Source: Elusimicrobiota bacterium (GTDB taxonomy: Bacteria > Elusimicrobiota > Elusimicrobia > Elusimicrobiales > UBA9959). Taken from it: DNA of 64,000 bases. The position numbers were made by a program, and so were the translations under genes. A model generated the notes under the pieces. That model saw only the letters and a list, made by a program, of their open reading frames with translations, ran no database searches and was not told where the DNA came from. Each line of letters opens with the position of its first letter. Position 1 is the first letter of the stretch. The DNA is taken from positions 1-64,000 of the forward strand of contig JAPLKI010000018.1 in NCBI GenBank assembly GCA_026388155.1, given 5' to 3'. Of the stretch, positions 50,291-58,594 are shown piece by piece.

Positions 50291-51208
50291 TACTATTCGC
50301 CGCTTTTTAAAATCGGTGACGGGGACGAATTCTTTCCAACCGTAAATTCCGGGATATTCCCGCCAGGGGCCCTCGCAAATTTCAAAATACTTGCATTCGG
50401 GGCAGCGCGGGCCCTTCGCTTTGCCCTCCGTTCTGCGGTACTCTCCGTAGTTTTCTATGAATTTATCCGCGTCGGCCACCGGGCCGTCCGGTATCATGCG
50501 TTCGGCTACGCAGGCTTCGTAGCCCTTCATCAGGCAGAATGGTATGGCTTCCGTGAAACAGGGAACCCCGTTTTTTATGCCGACATCAAGGCCCTTTTTG
50601 ACCCAGGGCATTATGTCGGTTTTTTGGGGCACTATCCATTTTTTGTTTTCCAGGGCGGTGCCTACTATGTGGATGAACGCGAACTGGTACTGGCTGGCGC
50701 CCAGGGAAACCAGAATTGAAGCCAGCTCCGGCAGCTCGCGGTAATTAAGGGAAGTTATTACGCTGTTGGTTATCACATTGAAACCCATCTGAGCCGCGTT
50801 TTTTATGCCCGTGATGGTCTGAATGAAACTGCCGGGCGAATGGGTAAGGGCGTCGTGCGTAGCGGGTTTTGCCCCGTGCAGGGAGGGGCCAATTTCATTG
50901 GCCCCGGCTTTTTTAAGGTTTTCCAAAAGGCTTTTGTAAGTGAAAGCCCGGCCGTTGGTCTGCAATTGTATGGTTTTGTATCCTAGCTTTTTGGCCTTTG
51001 CCACGAAGTCTATTATATTTGAATGCAGCGTGGGTTCCCCGCCGGTAAAAACAACGCCGCGGACGCCTTTCTTATAAGCGGCGGCCAGTTCCGCGTAAAC
51101 GCGGGCCTTCGTGCGGTCCGCGTACATATCGCGTTTGTGTCCCTGGGCGCAAAAATCGCATTTATTGTTGCACCTGAAAGTGATCTTTATGTCTATTCGT
51201 GTGTACAT
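50279..51208 (-). CDS. Radical SAM protein
   Basis: 309 residues. KITFRCNNKCDFCAQG (C13, C17, C20), VVFTGGEPTLHSN, and the SLHGAKPATHDALT barrel strand are all typical. The C-terminus has PRCPECKYFEICEGPWREY, a short SPASM-like site. It resembles the other CSQG/CAQG-type radical SAM protein next to it (gene at 49057), so the two may be old duplicates acting in sequence. First gene of the minus-strand group 51208 to 46985. Confidence 0.84.
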   Translation of the reverse strand: MYTRIDIKITFRCNNKCDFCAQGHKRDMYADRTKARVYAELAAAYKKGVRGVVFTGGEPTLHSNIIDFVAKAKKLGYKTIQLQTNGRAFTYKSLLENLKKAGANEIGPSLHGAKPATHDALTHSPGSFIQTITGIKNAAQMGFNVITNSVITSLNYRELPELASILVSLGASQYQFAFIHIVGTALENKKWIVPQKTDIMPWVKKGLDVGIKNGVPCFTEAIPFCLMKGYEACVAERMIPDGPVADADKFIENYGEYRRTEGKAKGPRCPECKYFEICEGPWREYPGIYGWKEFVPVTDFKKRRIVNRK

Positions 51209-51290
51209 GAGAGAGTTTGCCTTTAAAACAGCCGTTCTTTACATTTTACCATTGAAGATTGAGTTGTGACCATAGCCCGCTATTTATGCT

Positions 51291-51321
51291 TTGATTAATA
51301 TTTTCTTAATAGTTATATAAT
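51291..51321 (+). promoter_or_regulatory. Promoter for the second U32 pair
   Basis: TTGATT at 51291-51296, 19-base gap, TATAAT at 51316-51321, in an AT-rich stretch 40 bases before the start codon. The gap is slightly long. Confidence 0.45.
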
Positions 51322-51363
51322 ATTCGCAAAGGCGGAAATTTTCGGTTTATTTACCTTTTCATT

Positions 51364-52182
51364 ATGATCATAGTGGCCGGGGCGAAAAATTTCAAAGAGG
51401 CCGAATGGCTTTTTTCCAACGGGGCTGACGAGATCTATTGCGGCCTCGTGGACATCCCGAACCACAGGCGGGATTCCCTGTCCATACGGGACGAAAGGGA
51501 ATTCTTCAAGATCATAAACCTGGCTAAAAAGAAGGGGAAAAGGTCCCTGCTGCTGATAAACGAGGCCGGCGCCCCGGATAAATACCCGAAGCTGGCGGAA
51601 AAGGCGAAAAAGATCGTCGAGCGCGGCGTCGGGGGGCTGGTGGTAAAAGACGTGTCGCTGATAGAGTACCTTCAGAATTACGGGGTAAAGAGCTATTACA
51701 TACTCAGCAGCCTGGCCCTGGCCTTCAACTCAAGGACGCTTGAATTTTTCAAGAAATACAACGTAAAAAGGGTCATCTTACCCTATCACCTGCCCCCCGC
51801 CGAGGCCGGGAAGATAATAAAGAACAAGTGCGGCATAGAGACCGAAATGTTCTATTACCCCAGCCACTTCTGCCAGAACGTGGACCCGCTGTGCAAATTC
51901 TGCGACTGGAGCCGGGATTATAAGCCGTGCAAGATACGCCTTGACAGCGAAGGCGGCTATTTTACCATGCCTTCCCCGGACGCTTCCGGGCTTGCGGATA
52001 TAATGTATGACGGCCACCGGGCCGGAGTTCAATACCTGAAGATACCGCGCACGCTGGATTTCAACGGGCTGAAGAGCTTCCTGGGTGATGCCAGGCGCCT
52101 GCTTTGCCTGCTGGACGGCGGCGTTTCGCGCAAAGAGTTCAGGAATTTTTTTAAAAACGTTTACAGCAGCAGCAGGGTTTGA
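51364..52182 (+). CDS. UbiU-like U32-family protein, second copy
   Basis: 272 residues. WLFSNGADEIYCGLVDIPN, a RGVGGLVVKDVSLIEYLQNYG strand and KRVILPYHLPPAEAGKI are U32-barrel pieces. The Fe-S region is FCQNVDPLCKFCDWSRDYKPC, with four cysteines. It is shorter than the copy at 32553 and diverged, but paired in the same way with a UbiV-like partner downstream. Expected role: subunit of an oxygen-independent hydroxylase or related enzyme; the substrate is not known. Confidence 0.76.
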   Translation: MIIVAGAKNFKEAEWLFSNGADEIYCGLVDIPNHRRDSLSIRDEREFFKIINLAKKKGKRSLLLINEAGAPDKYPKLAEKAKKIVERGVGGLVVKDVSLIEYLQNYGVKSYYILSSLALAFNSRTLEFFKKYNVKRVILPYHLPPAEAGKIIKNKCGIETEMFYYPSHFCQNVDPLCKFCDWSRDYKPCKIRLDSEGGYFTMPSPDASGLADIMYDGHRAGVQYLKIPRTLDFNGLKSFLGDARRLLCLLDGGVSRKEFRNFFKNVYSSSRV

Positions 52183-52200
52183 CCGTCTGAAGGGCATAGC

Positions 52201-52239
52201 CCCGCCCTTTTGGGCTGAACATTAATCCAAAAGAGCGGG
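52201..52239. repeat. CCTTTTGG / CCAAAAGA hairpin, copy 2
   Basis: 13-base arms with a single C-A mismatch at the same place as in 378-456. Preceded by CATAGCCCCG and followed by CATAGCCCCTG, a direct repeat. Confidence 0.5.
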
Positions 52240-52252
52240 ACATAGCCCCTGA

Positions 52253-52310
52253 CCCCGCCACCCGCTTGCAAATCTGAGATTTGCCTTCGGCAAATAAACA
52301 GGTGGTGGGG
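52253..52310. repeat. CCCCACCACC hairpin family, copy 1
   Basis: CCCCGCCACC pairs with GGTGGTGGGG (one G-T wobble). In reverse complement, 56595-56654 has the same flanks (CCTGACCCC before, CAGGTGGTGGGG at the end) and a different loop. Confidence 0.55.
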
Positions 52311-52339
52311 CGATACGGCACAGCCATAGGCTGAAAATA

Positions 52340-53029
52340 ATGCAGACCGGAATAATATTGAACGGCAGGCGCTTCTTCGCCAGGTATTCGGGTTTAAAGA
52401 ACGATCTGATATACCTCGGCAGCGAATTCTGCCGGAACCTGCTCCCCGGCCCGGAGGAGTTCGGCCGGGCTTTAAAGACCTTTAAAAAACGCGTGGTCCT
52501 CGTAACCCCGTTCCTGACCGACAGGTCTTTCAGGGGTATAGAGGCGATAATACGGAAATATTCCGGCAGGGACGGCAGGCTGGAGATAGTGGCCAACGAC
52601 CTGGGGCTTATACATCTGATCCGGGAAAAATACTCCTCCAAGGCGCAAATTTCCCTTGGCAGAATACTGGGCAATGTCCTGAAATCTTCCCGCGACGCTT
52701 TCATAGCCAGGTTCCTCGCTGAGAACGGGATAACACGGATAGAGGCCGACTCCACGGACCTGCCGGTCAGGTACGGCCGGTTCGAGGGGGTGTCCTGCAC
52801 TTACCATATCCCGTACTCGTACATGGCCGTCACCCGGTTTTGTCCATGGGAAAAACACTGGGTGGACCAAAAATGCCGCTATACCTGCTTTGGAGCGGGG
52901 AAAAAGCTGACAAGCAGGCTTATGCCCGGGCCGCTGCGCCTTTTAAACTGCGGATATTTTATGGACGGCGGAAAGCCGGTGAAGAACGGGAATATAGACA
53001 GGATAGTTTACCAGCCTTCGGTTTATTGA
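52340..53029 (+). CDS. UbiV-like U32-family protein, second copy
   Basis: 229 residues. LIYLGSEFCRNLLPG, VVLVTPFLTDRSFRG, LEIVANDLGLIHLI and AQISLGRILGNVLK follow the UbiV pattern more clearly than the paralog at 31729. Cysteines: the early SEFC and later FCPWEKHWVDQKCRYTCFG, enough for a 4Fe-4S cluster. One base separates its stop from the following cobalamin-type radical SAM gene, so the three genes are likely one transcript. Confidence 0.76.
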   Translation: MQTGIILNGRRFFARYSGLKNDLIYLGSEFCRNLLPGPEEFGRALKTFKKRVVLVTPFLTDRSFRGIEAIIRKYSGRDGRLEIVANDLGLIHLIREKYSSKAQISLGRILGNVLKSSRDAFIARFLAENGITRIEADSTDLPVRYGRFEGVSCTYHIPYSYMAVTRFCPWEKHWVDQKCRYTCFGAGKKLTSRLMPGPLRLLNCGYFMDGGKPVKNGNIDRIVYQPSVY

Positions 53030-53030
53030 T

Positions 53031-54833
53031 ATGGACTCGCCTCAAAAACCGCTCAAAGTTACCCTGATATATCCACCCGGGGAACAGAAGATCTCGGAGC
53101 CGATACCTCCGCCGAACATGACCATCGCCGTGCTTGCCGGCGCTTTAATTAAAAACGGCCACGAGGTTTTTCAAATTGACGCGGAAAAAGACTGGTTCGA
53201 CAGAATACAATATCTGTTCAGCCGGAAACAGCTGTCTCTTTTATACGATAAAGATTCCGTGGGTTCATACGTAAACGGCAAAGCCTCAAAAAAACTCCTG
53301 GCTGAATATGACCGGATAGGGGAGATGTTCCTTAAAGGATTGGATATTAAACGGTCCGATCTTGTGGGGATAACGCTGGTCGATATAAGAGCGGAGCCGC
53401 TAATAATAAATTTTTCCGCCCTGATGGCGTATGCGGTCAAAAAGAAATTCAAGGCGAAAACGGTCATCGGCTACAGGGGCCTGCCGAAAGAGGCGTTTTT
53501 TTATCTGATGAGGAGATATCCCTGTTTTGACTATGGCGTATATGCCGAATGGGGGGAAAAAGCTCTTCTGGAGATCTTAAAGGACGCGGCCGGAGAAAAG
53601 GCCGGCCTTGTCGGAACTGTCGCGCGAAAAGGCGGTAAATTGCGGAATTATCAGGGCGACGGGATCCGCAGGCCTTATGCCCCGCGCCCTCATTATGAGG
53701 ATCATATCCTTGAAAAATACAGGGTCCGCGACCGCGAATTGTTTGCCAGCTATAATTCAAATTTCCCCTTTATCAAAAAACTGATCAAAAATGATAAAAA
53801 ATACCTGGTTGTGCCGTATGCTTTTGAGCTTACCTGCACCGGCGCCTGCGCTTTTTGTGAAAACAACAACAAATTGCCTTCGGATATGAAATCCGCGGAT
53901 CAGATCATAGACGAACTTTCCGGACTGAAAGAAAAAGGCGCCACCGGAATTTATTTTGTGAACTCCTCTTTTAACAATCACTATAAATTCGCCGAAGAGC
54001 TTTGTGACAGGATGATCAAATACAAATTAAACCTTAAATGGTTCGATTGCGCGAACCTGAGGATGATGGACGAGCGCCTGCTCGATAAAATGAAGGCCGC
54101 CGGGGCCGTAAAGCTGACGTTCGGAGTGGAGACAGGCAGCCAGAGGCTGCTGGATTATGTGAAAAAGGGCGTTACGGTCGAGAAGGCCCGCAAGTACCTT
54201 GAATATTCCCACAAAATAGGCATCTGGAACCATATCGAACTGATCGCGGGATTTCCCACCGAGAGCCCGAGGGATGTGGAAGCCACCGTAAATTCCATAG
54301 ACAGTATTAAGGATTTTGTGGACATATACACGCTTAATCCTTTTTATTTATATCCCAATTCAAGATTCTACCGTGAACAGGAAAAATTCGGGGTTAAGGT
54401 GGTCCCTTATCCGCCCATGCAGTTCATGAACTTTTTTTATCCGTTGTACCGGATCGTGGAACAGTACTCTTTAAAATTTGACGAGGTCGGCGGGCTGAAG
54501 TGGGAGGAGAAAAACAGACAAATCATTGAGTCTACGAAAGCTGTCGCCGGTAAAATAGACTCCATCGCGACTTTCAGGGCGATAGGGAATGAACATCTGT
54601 ATTTGCTGATGTGCCTTTATGATAAGCTCGGGCACGAGAATAAAGAGCTGATCAGAAAAATGGTCCGGATCTTAACCCTTAAATTCAGGCCCTATAATTT
54701 AAACTTTTTCCTTGGGGATTTCAGGACAAGCTTCAGCAAGGAAAAAGACCTGCGTATCTTTTTGCCTATTAAGACCACGTCATTTCTGGGAAAATTCCGT
54801 CCTCCGCGCGTCAAGCACTTCGCGCGCCGTTGA
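53031..54833 (+). CDS. Cobalamin-binding-type radical SAM protein (BchE/B12-rSAM class)
   Basis: 600 residues. The N-terminal part (about 1-200) has the B12-domain fold of this class (VTLIYPPGEQK, MTIAVLAGALIKNGHEVFQID, LVGITLVDIRA); the usual DxHxxG is not clear, so cobalamin may bind base-off without a His ligand. The radical SAM motif is LTCTGACAFCE (C269, C273, C276), then FGVETGSQRLLDYVKKG and GFPTESPRDVEATVNSI. The class contains methyltransferases and ring-forming enzymes such as BchE. Its last 54 bases overlap the convergent deacetylase gene. Confidence 0.86.
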   Translation: MDSPQKPLKVTLIYPPGEQKISEPIPPPNMTIAVLAGALIKNGHEVFQIDAEKDWFDRIQYLFSRKQLSLLYDKDSVGSYVNGKASKKLLAEYDRIGEMFLKGLDIKRSDLVGITLVDIRAEPLIINFSALMAYAVKKKFKAKTVIGYRGLPKEAFFYLMRRYPCFDYGVYAEWGEKALLEILKDAAGEKAGLVGTVARKGGKLRNYQGDGIRRPYAPRPHYEDHILEKYRVRDRELFASYNSNFPFIKKLIKNDKKYLVVPYAFELTCTGACAFCENNNKLPSDMKSADQIIDELSGLKEKGATGIYFVNSSFNNHYKFAEELCDRMIKYKLNLKWFDCANLRMMDERLLDKMKAAGAVKLTFGVETGSQRLLDYVKKGVTVEKARKYLEYSHKIGIWNHIELIAGFPTESPRDVEATVNSIDSIKDFVDIYTLNPFYLYPNSRFYREQEKFGVKVVPYPPMQFMNFFYPLYRIVEQYSLKFDEVGGLKWEEKNRQIIESTKAVAGKIDSIATFRAIGNEHLYLLMCLYDKLGHENKELIRKMVRILTLKFRPYNLNFFLGDFRTSFSKEKDLRIFLPIKTTSFLGKFRPPRVKHFARR

Positions 54834-55598
54834 GAAGCTGAACCCGCCAAAAAGCCGCTCTATTTTCTCCCGCACACTTGAAAGGTTTGAAAATTGTACG
54901 GCCCGCTTCCAGGCGGGGACCGGCGGCGCCTTGAGGTCCATCTCCCAGGTGTGAAAATACAGCATTCCGGGCAGGCCCGCGGAGTTAAGGCGGCGCAGGT
55001 TCGCATGGATAAACTTAAGCGGCAGCAGCCTTAAAAAAGTTCCGCCTAAAAAGGGGACGGGCGGCAGCGGGCACCGCGCCACCGAAAGCGGGTATTCCCG
55101 GAACCCCGGCAGGATTTCATGCGGCCCCCGGGGTATTTTTCTGCCCGAAAAAATTCTCAGCGGATAAAGGCTTGAGTCGTAGCTGTACCCGGCTCTTTGA
55201 AGTATTTCCATATGGGCCCGTTCCCGCGAATATATGGAGAAGGTGGGGGCGCGGTAACCCACGGGCGCGTAACCCGAGATATCAAAAAGCAGTTTTTTTG
55301 AGTCCGCCGCGGTTTTTTCAAATTCCTCCAGGCTGAGCGAGTTAACGCTTGCGTGCGTCATACCGTGGCTGGCTATTTCGTGCCCGGCGCGCGCTATGGC
55401 TTTTACCGTGTCGGGATATTTTTGAGCCGCTGAGCCGAGAATAAAAAAAGTGGCTTTAACGGAAAAACGGTCGAAAAGCTCAAGTATTTCCAGCGTGTTT
55501 TCCGGCAGGGCCGTGAGCCGGCCGCGCAGTTCATCACTTTTGCCGAAAAGCACGGTGTCGTGCCATTCTTCCACGTCAACCGAAACGGCGTTCAGCAT
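54780..55598 (-). CDS. Polysaccharide deacetylase family protein
   Basis: 272 residues. SVDVEEWHD near the start, KATFFILGSAAQKYPDTVKA, ASHGMTHASVN with the metal-binding His pair, and GYRAPTFSIY define the NodB/CE4 fold. It is close to the type found with exopolysaccharide and PEP-CTERM gene sets (DUF3473-like end). No signal peptide is seen. It overlaps the end of the convergent radical SAM gene by 54 bases and follows the radical SAM gene at 55601 by two bases on its own strand. Confidence 0.85.
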   Translation of the reverse strand: MLNAVSVDVEEWHDTVLFGKSDELRGRLTALPENTLEILELFDRFSVKATFFILGSAAQKYPDTVKAIARAGHEIASHGMTHASVNSLSLEEFEKTAADSKKLLFDISGYAPVGYRAPTFSIYSRERAHMEILQRAGYSYDSSLYPLRIFSGRKIPRGPHEILPGFREYPLSVARCPLPPVPFLGGTFLRLLPLKFIHANLRRLNSAGLPGMLYFHTWEMDLKAPPVPAWKRAVQFSNLSSVREKIERLFGGFSFSTAREVLDARRTEFSQK

Positions 55599-55600
55599 AA

Positions 55601-56707
55601 TCAGGAACCTGTGTAGGGCACGCGCCCGCAGCGCGAGCAGACCGGAAGAAAGCCGCCGGCGGCGAGCAGCTTTTCCCTGAATTCGTTATAAGCGCGGCCA
55701 TCGTAAACCTTGCGCCAAGCCCTGTCTTTTATGGAGCCGAATTTAAGGCCGAGCGGCTGACATGATAAAACTTCCCCGCCGGGGGAGAGCCAGAGAGAGT
55801 TCCATTGGCCGGAGCAGCAACCGCTTTTCCTTTTTAATTCGCCGGAAGAATACCATTTTCTAAAATCCTTCAGGGCCAGGTCCGGGTAAAACTTAACTTT
55901 TGGGTCTTTTTCTTTTTTTATTTCAAGTAGCTGGCGCCAGAGCGCGGCCTTGTTTAGCCCCCTAAGCAGGCTCTGGGATGGTTCGAGCTTTATTACCTTC
56001 CCTAAAATAGCGCCGGTTTTTTTAATGTCCGCGGCGCGCGCGAATTCCAGGTGATTAAAGGCTATTATGTCGGGCCGGAGCTTTTTGACGCATATATACA
56101 GCTCGTGAAGCCGCGCGTGGTTGGCAGCGTTTATAGTACACCATATATTTATGGCCGGGCGGCCGTTTTTGCCGGCCATGCGCAGAAGGCGGATAGCTTT
56201 CGCTGCGCGGTAGAAAGAGCCGTTTGCCGCGGTAATTTTGTCGTGCTCGTGCGGCAGCCCGTGCAGGGAGATCACAATTTCATCGGCTCCGCTTTTTGCC
56301 AGGGAAAAGGCTTTTTGCCGGTCAAGCAGCCAGGCGTTGGTGGTTATAAGTACTGAATGCCCCTGTTTCTTTATGTGCGAAACTATGCCGGAAAGGTCCT
56401 TTCTCAGCAGCGGTTCTCCGCCGGTGAGGTAGAACTGGCGCGGTTTTCCTTTCAGAGAATCAATAAACGCCCTGAGCTGCGGCAGGGACAGCTCATTTCC
56501 GGGGCCGGAGCGCAGCTTGTTGGTTTTTACAAAGCAGAAAGGGCAGGAGAAGCCGCACCTGTAAGTGAGGTCAATGGCTATATAGCGCGGGTCACCCCAC
56601 CACCTGCTTACCCGACTTTGGCGGGCCCTTGTGGTCCCGAAGCGGGTGGTGGGGTCAGGCCCGGCGTTTTTTGAAAAATCTTTCGATGGCGCTACAGACA
56701 TAATCAA
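55601..56707 (-). CDS. Radical SAM protein with repeat-encoded N-terminus
   Basis: 368 residues from the only usable upstream ATG. LTYRCGFSCPFCFVK gives C51, C55 and C58; FYLTGGEPLLRKD and SLHGLPHEHDKIT follow; the C-terminus has GCCSGQWNSLWLSPGGEVLSC and CSRCGRVPY (SPASM-like). Residues about 15-42 are encoded by a hairpin repeat (56595-56654), and the first codons lie inside the DegT gene. No ATG, GTG or TTG lies in frame between the repeat and the catalytic core, so either the odd leader is translated or a rare start is used. Confidence 0.82.
   Translation of the reverse strand: MIMSVAPSKDFSKNAGPDPTTRFGTTRARQSRVSRWWGDPRYIAIDLTYRCGFSCPFCFVKTNKLRSGPGNELSLPQLRAFIDSLKGKPRQFYLTGGEPLLRKDLSGIVSHIKKQGHSVLITTNAWLLDRQKAFSLAKSGADEIVISLHGLPHEHDKITAANGSFYRAAKAIRLLRMAGKNGRPAINIWCTINAANHARLHELYICVKKLRPDIIAFNHLEFARAADIKKTGAILGKVIKLEPSQSLLRGLNKAALWRQLLEIKKEKDPKVKFYPDLALKDFRKWYSSGELKRKSGCCSGQWNSLWLSPGGEVLSCQPLGLKFGSIKDRAWRKVYDGRAYNEFREKLLAAGGFLPVCSRCGRVPYTGS
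56595..56654. repeat. CCCCACCACC hairpin family, copy 2
   Basis: 56595-56604 pairs with 56645-56654 (10 bp, perfect). It begins right after the stop codon of the DegT gene read on the minus strand. Flanks match 52253-52310 in reverse complement. Confidence 0.6.
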
Positions 56708-57695
56708 TTTCGCTTTCAGTCATTTTACAATAAACCGGCAGGTGCAGCGCCCGCTCGCGGTAAAGTGCGCTTACCTGGTATGAGCTGTCGGCAAGCCCAA
56801 GTTGAGTGTGGAAAGGGGTGTATTTCCTTTCAGGCTTTATGCCCGCCTTATCAAGAAAGGCCGAGAGACCGGCCGCGGACCCGCTATTCACGAATAACGG
56901 TATTTCCTGCGCGGCCGCTCCGGCGCCGGCGAGGCGCAGCTGCGGTATTTTTTTAAGGCGCGCCCTGAAGCGGGCGTTCGATCCTTTCAGGTCAAGGAGA
57001 ATGAGCGGGAGATTTTTCAGCTTTACCTTCAGCATTGGCGCTGCGGCTTCAAGGCCGGGCGGGAGCTCCGGCGCGCCGGGGGGGAGGAGCCGGTAATATT
57101 TGTCGTCGTCAAATAATAAGGCGCCGGCTTTTATTCCCATGCGGGAAACCGGTTTATACGGGGAAAGAGATAAAACGCTTATGTCACCGAAGCTTCCCAA
57201 AGGCTTTCCGGCGTATTTCAGCCCTATGGCCTGAGAGGCGTCTTCAAGCGTTTTTATGCCGCGCTCAAGGCAAAGAGTTTTTATAGCTCTGACATCGCCG
57301 CCGCAGGCGAACATGTGCGCCAATAAAAGTATGTCTGCGTCTTTGGCAAGTTTTTTAAAACTGTCGGAGCCGGGGTTTAAGGTTCGGGGCCCTGCTTCCA
57401 CAGGCAGGGGTCTGGCCTTGCTTTTTAGTACGGCTTCAAGCAGCGAATGGTGGGTGAGATTGTTTAAAACCACGGTTTTTCCGCGCCCCGAGCCCAGCGC
57501 CGCCAGCCCCGCCGCAATAGCGGCTCTTCCGCTGTCCGTAAAAACACAATGTTTTCTGCCGGAAAGCCGGGCCAGGTCGCGGCCCAGGCCGGCTATATAT
57601 CGTTCCGCGCCCATGCGTTCAAGCGAACGCGCCTCGGCCGCTTCCTCTCCGGCCAGCAGCGCGTCAATGCGGTAGGGGTCAAATATTCCGCTCAT
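56655..57695 (-). CDS. DegT/DnrJ/EryC1-family PLP aminotransferase
   Basis: 346 residues. Fold type I pattern: SGRAAIAAGLAALG (PLP phosphate loop), THHSLLEAVL, LEDASQAIG with D152, and the Schiff-base Lys in LSPYKPVSRMG (K181). The family makes amino sugars from keto-sugar nucleotides. Together with the methyltransferase, SDR and epimerase next to it, it suggests synthesis of a modified amino sugar. Some members only act as scaffolds or regulators when the Lys is lost; here it is kept. Confidence 0.88.
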   Translation of the reverse strand: MSGIFDPYRIDALLAGEEAAEARSLERMGAERYIAGLGRDLARLSGRKHCVFTDSGRAAIAAGLAALGSGRGKTVVLNNLTHHSLLEAVLKSKARPLPVEAGPRTLNPGSDSFKKLAKDADILLLAHMFACGGDVRAIKTLCLERGIKTLEDASQAIGLKYAGKPLGSFGDISVLSLSPYKPVSRMGIKAGALLFDDDKYYRLLPPGAPELPPGLEAAAPMLKVKLKNLPLILLDLKGSNARFRARLKKIPQLRLAGAGAAAQEIPLFVNSGSAAGLSAFLDKAGIKPERKYTPFHTQLGLADSSYQVSALYRERALHLPVYCKMTESEIDYVCSAIERFFKKRRA

Positions 57696-57727
57696 ATTTT
57701 TCCGGTTTCAAGAAAGTAAACATATTC

Positions 57728-58591
57728 TCATTCCCGCCTGGAGCAGAGGCAGACAGTATTGCCCAGGCCCAGTGGCAGGTCCGCTTTGGTCAGCCTGGCG
57801 CAAAGCGACATGGCCTTCAAATAGAACGGGAGCTCTTTTTTTATGGTCAGGAACAGCCTGTCTTCGTCCCCGGCTATGCTCAGCCGGCTCATCTTTTCTA
57901 TATTCAGGCCGGACCGCTCAATCAGACAGCGGAGCGAGCTTTCCGTGAAAAAATTGATGTGGCCGTGATGTACCGGCTCTCCTTTGTACAGGCCGAGGAA
58001 TTTCCTTGCGCCCGCTCTCAGCCTTAAAAGCGATTCGTCCGGAACTTCCAGGTAGAAGAGCCCTCCTTTTTTCAGGAAGCTTTTGGCCTCTTTCATGAAA
58101 TCAAGAGGCTTGTCGGTGAACTGCAGGATGTCCACCGCTATCAAAAGGTCAAAATGTTCTTCGTATTCGGCCCCTGGCAGGAGGGTGTTTAGAACTTTCC
58201 CTGAAAGGCTTTTGAAATTTTCAAGCTGGAAGCCGTGGAAAACGGAAGAGGGTTCGGTGCCCAGATATTGGCCGGCGGAGCCCGCCAACTGGGAGGCCAG
58301 GCAGCCCAGTCCCGTGCCAAGTTCCAGGATTTTAAGTTCAGAGAAGTCTCCGCCCGTCAGCTTCTTTATCCGTCCGGCCCTTTTTGAGTCCACCCGCAGC
58401 CTGGCTTCCAGGAAGGCCGGGTCGGAAAGCCTGTCTATGCACCTGTCCGGGCAGGCCGCGCATTTGGCGGAAACGCAGCCATTGTACGGATACCTGGACA
58501 TGAAGCCGCAGTCCGGACATTTAACTATGCCCGAGTTTTTGGACAGGAATATCTTTTTCAGGCGGCTTCCGCCGCACAGCAGGCAGCCCAT
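57728..58591 (-). CDS. SAM-dependent methyltransferase with N-terminal zinc ribbon
   Basis: 287 residues. An N-terminal Cys-rich part (CLLCGG, KCPDCGFMSRYP, CAACPDRC) is followed by a class I methyltransferase fold: LKILELGTGLGCLASQL for SAM binding, LLIAVDILQFTDKPLDFM and KGGLFYLEVPDES. This is the layout of sugar C-methyltransferases and SAM-binding proteins that act on keto sugars, seen in deoxysugar gene sets. It ends four bases after the SDR gene starts... in direction of transcription the SDR gene lies just upstream, with four bases between. Confidence 0.84.
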   Translation of the reverse strand: MGCLLCGGSRLKKIFLSKNSGIVKCPDCGFMSRYPYNGCVSAKCAACPDRCIDRLSDPAFLEARLRVDSKRAGRIKKLTGGDFSELKILELGTGLGCLASQLAGSAGQYLGTEPSSVFHGFQLENFKSLSGKVLNTLLPGAEYEEHFDLLIAVDILQFTDKPLDFMKEAKSFLKKGGLFYLEVPDESLLRLRAGARKFLGLYKGEPVHHGHINFFTESSLRCLIERSGLNIEKMSRLSIAGDEDRLFLTIKKELPFYLKAMSLCARLTKADLPLGLGNTVCLCSRRE

Positions 58592-58594
58592 AAA

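Larger units (their letters stand above)
52183..52339 (+). promoter_or_regulatory. Structured leader between the U32 genes
   Basis: Three structures follow one another: the hairpin 52201-52213/52227-52239 (partner of 378-456), the stem 52253-52262/52301-52310 (partner of 56595-56654), and inside it two mutually exclusive hairpins, 52268-52274/52278-52284 and one in which ATTTGCC (52279-52285) pairs instead with GGCAAAT (52289-52295). Such competing stems occur in attenuators and riboswitches, though here they may simply come with an inserted element. CAGCC-ATA-GGCTG ends it just before the start at 52340. Confidence 0.45.

Noticed and set aside
54780-55598. Exosortase/PEP-CTERM polysaccharide system, suggested by the deacetylase type
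   Set aside because: No exosortase, PEP-CTERM protein or EPS polymerase seen in the window.
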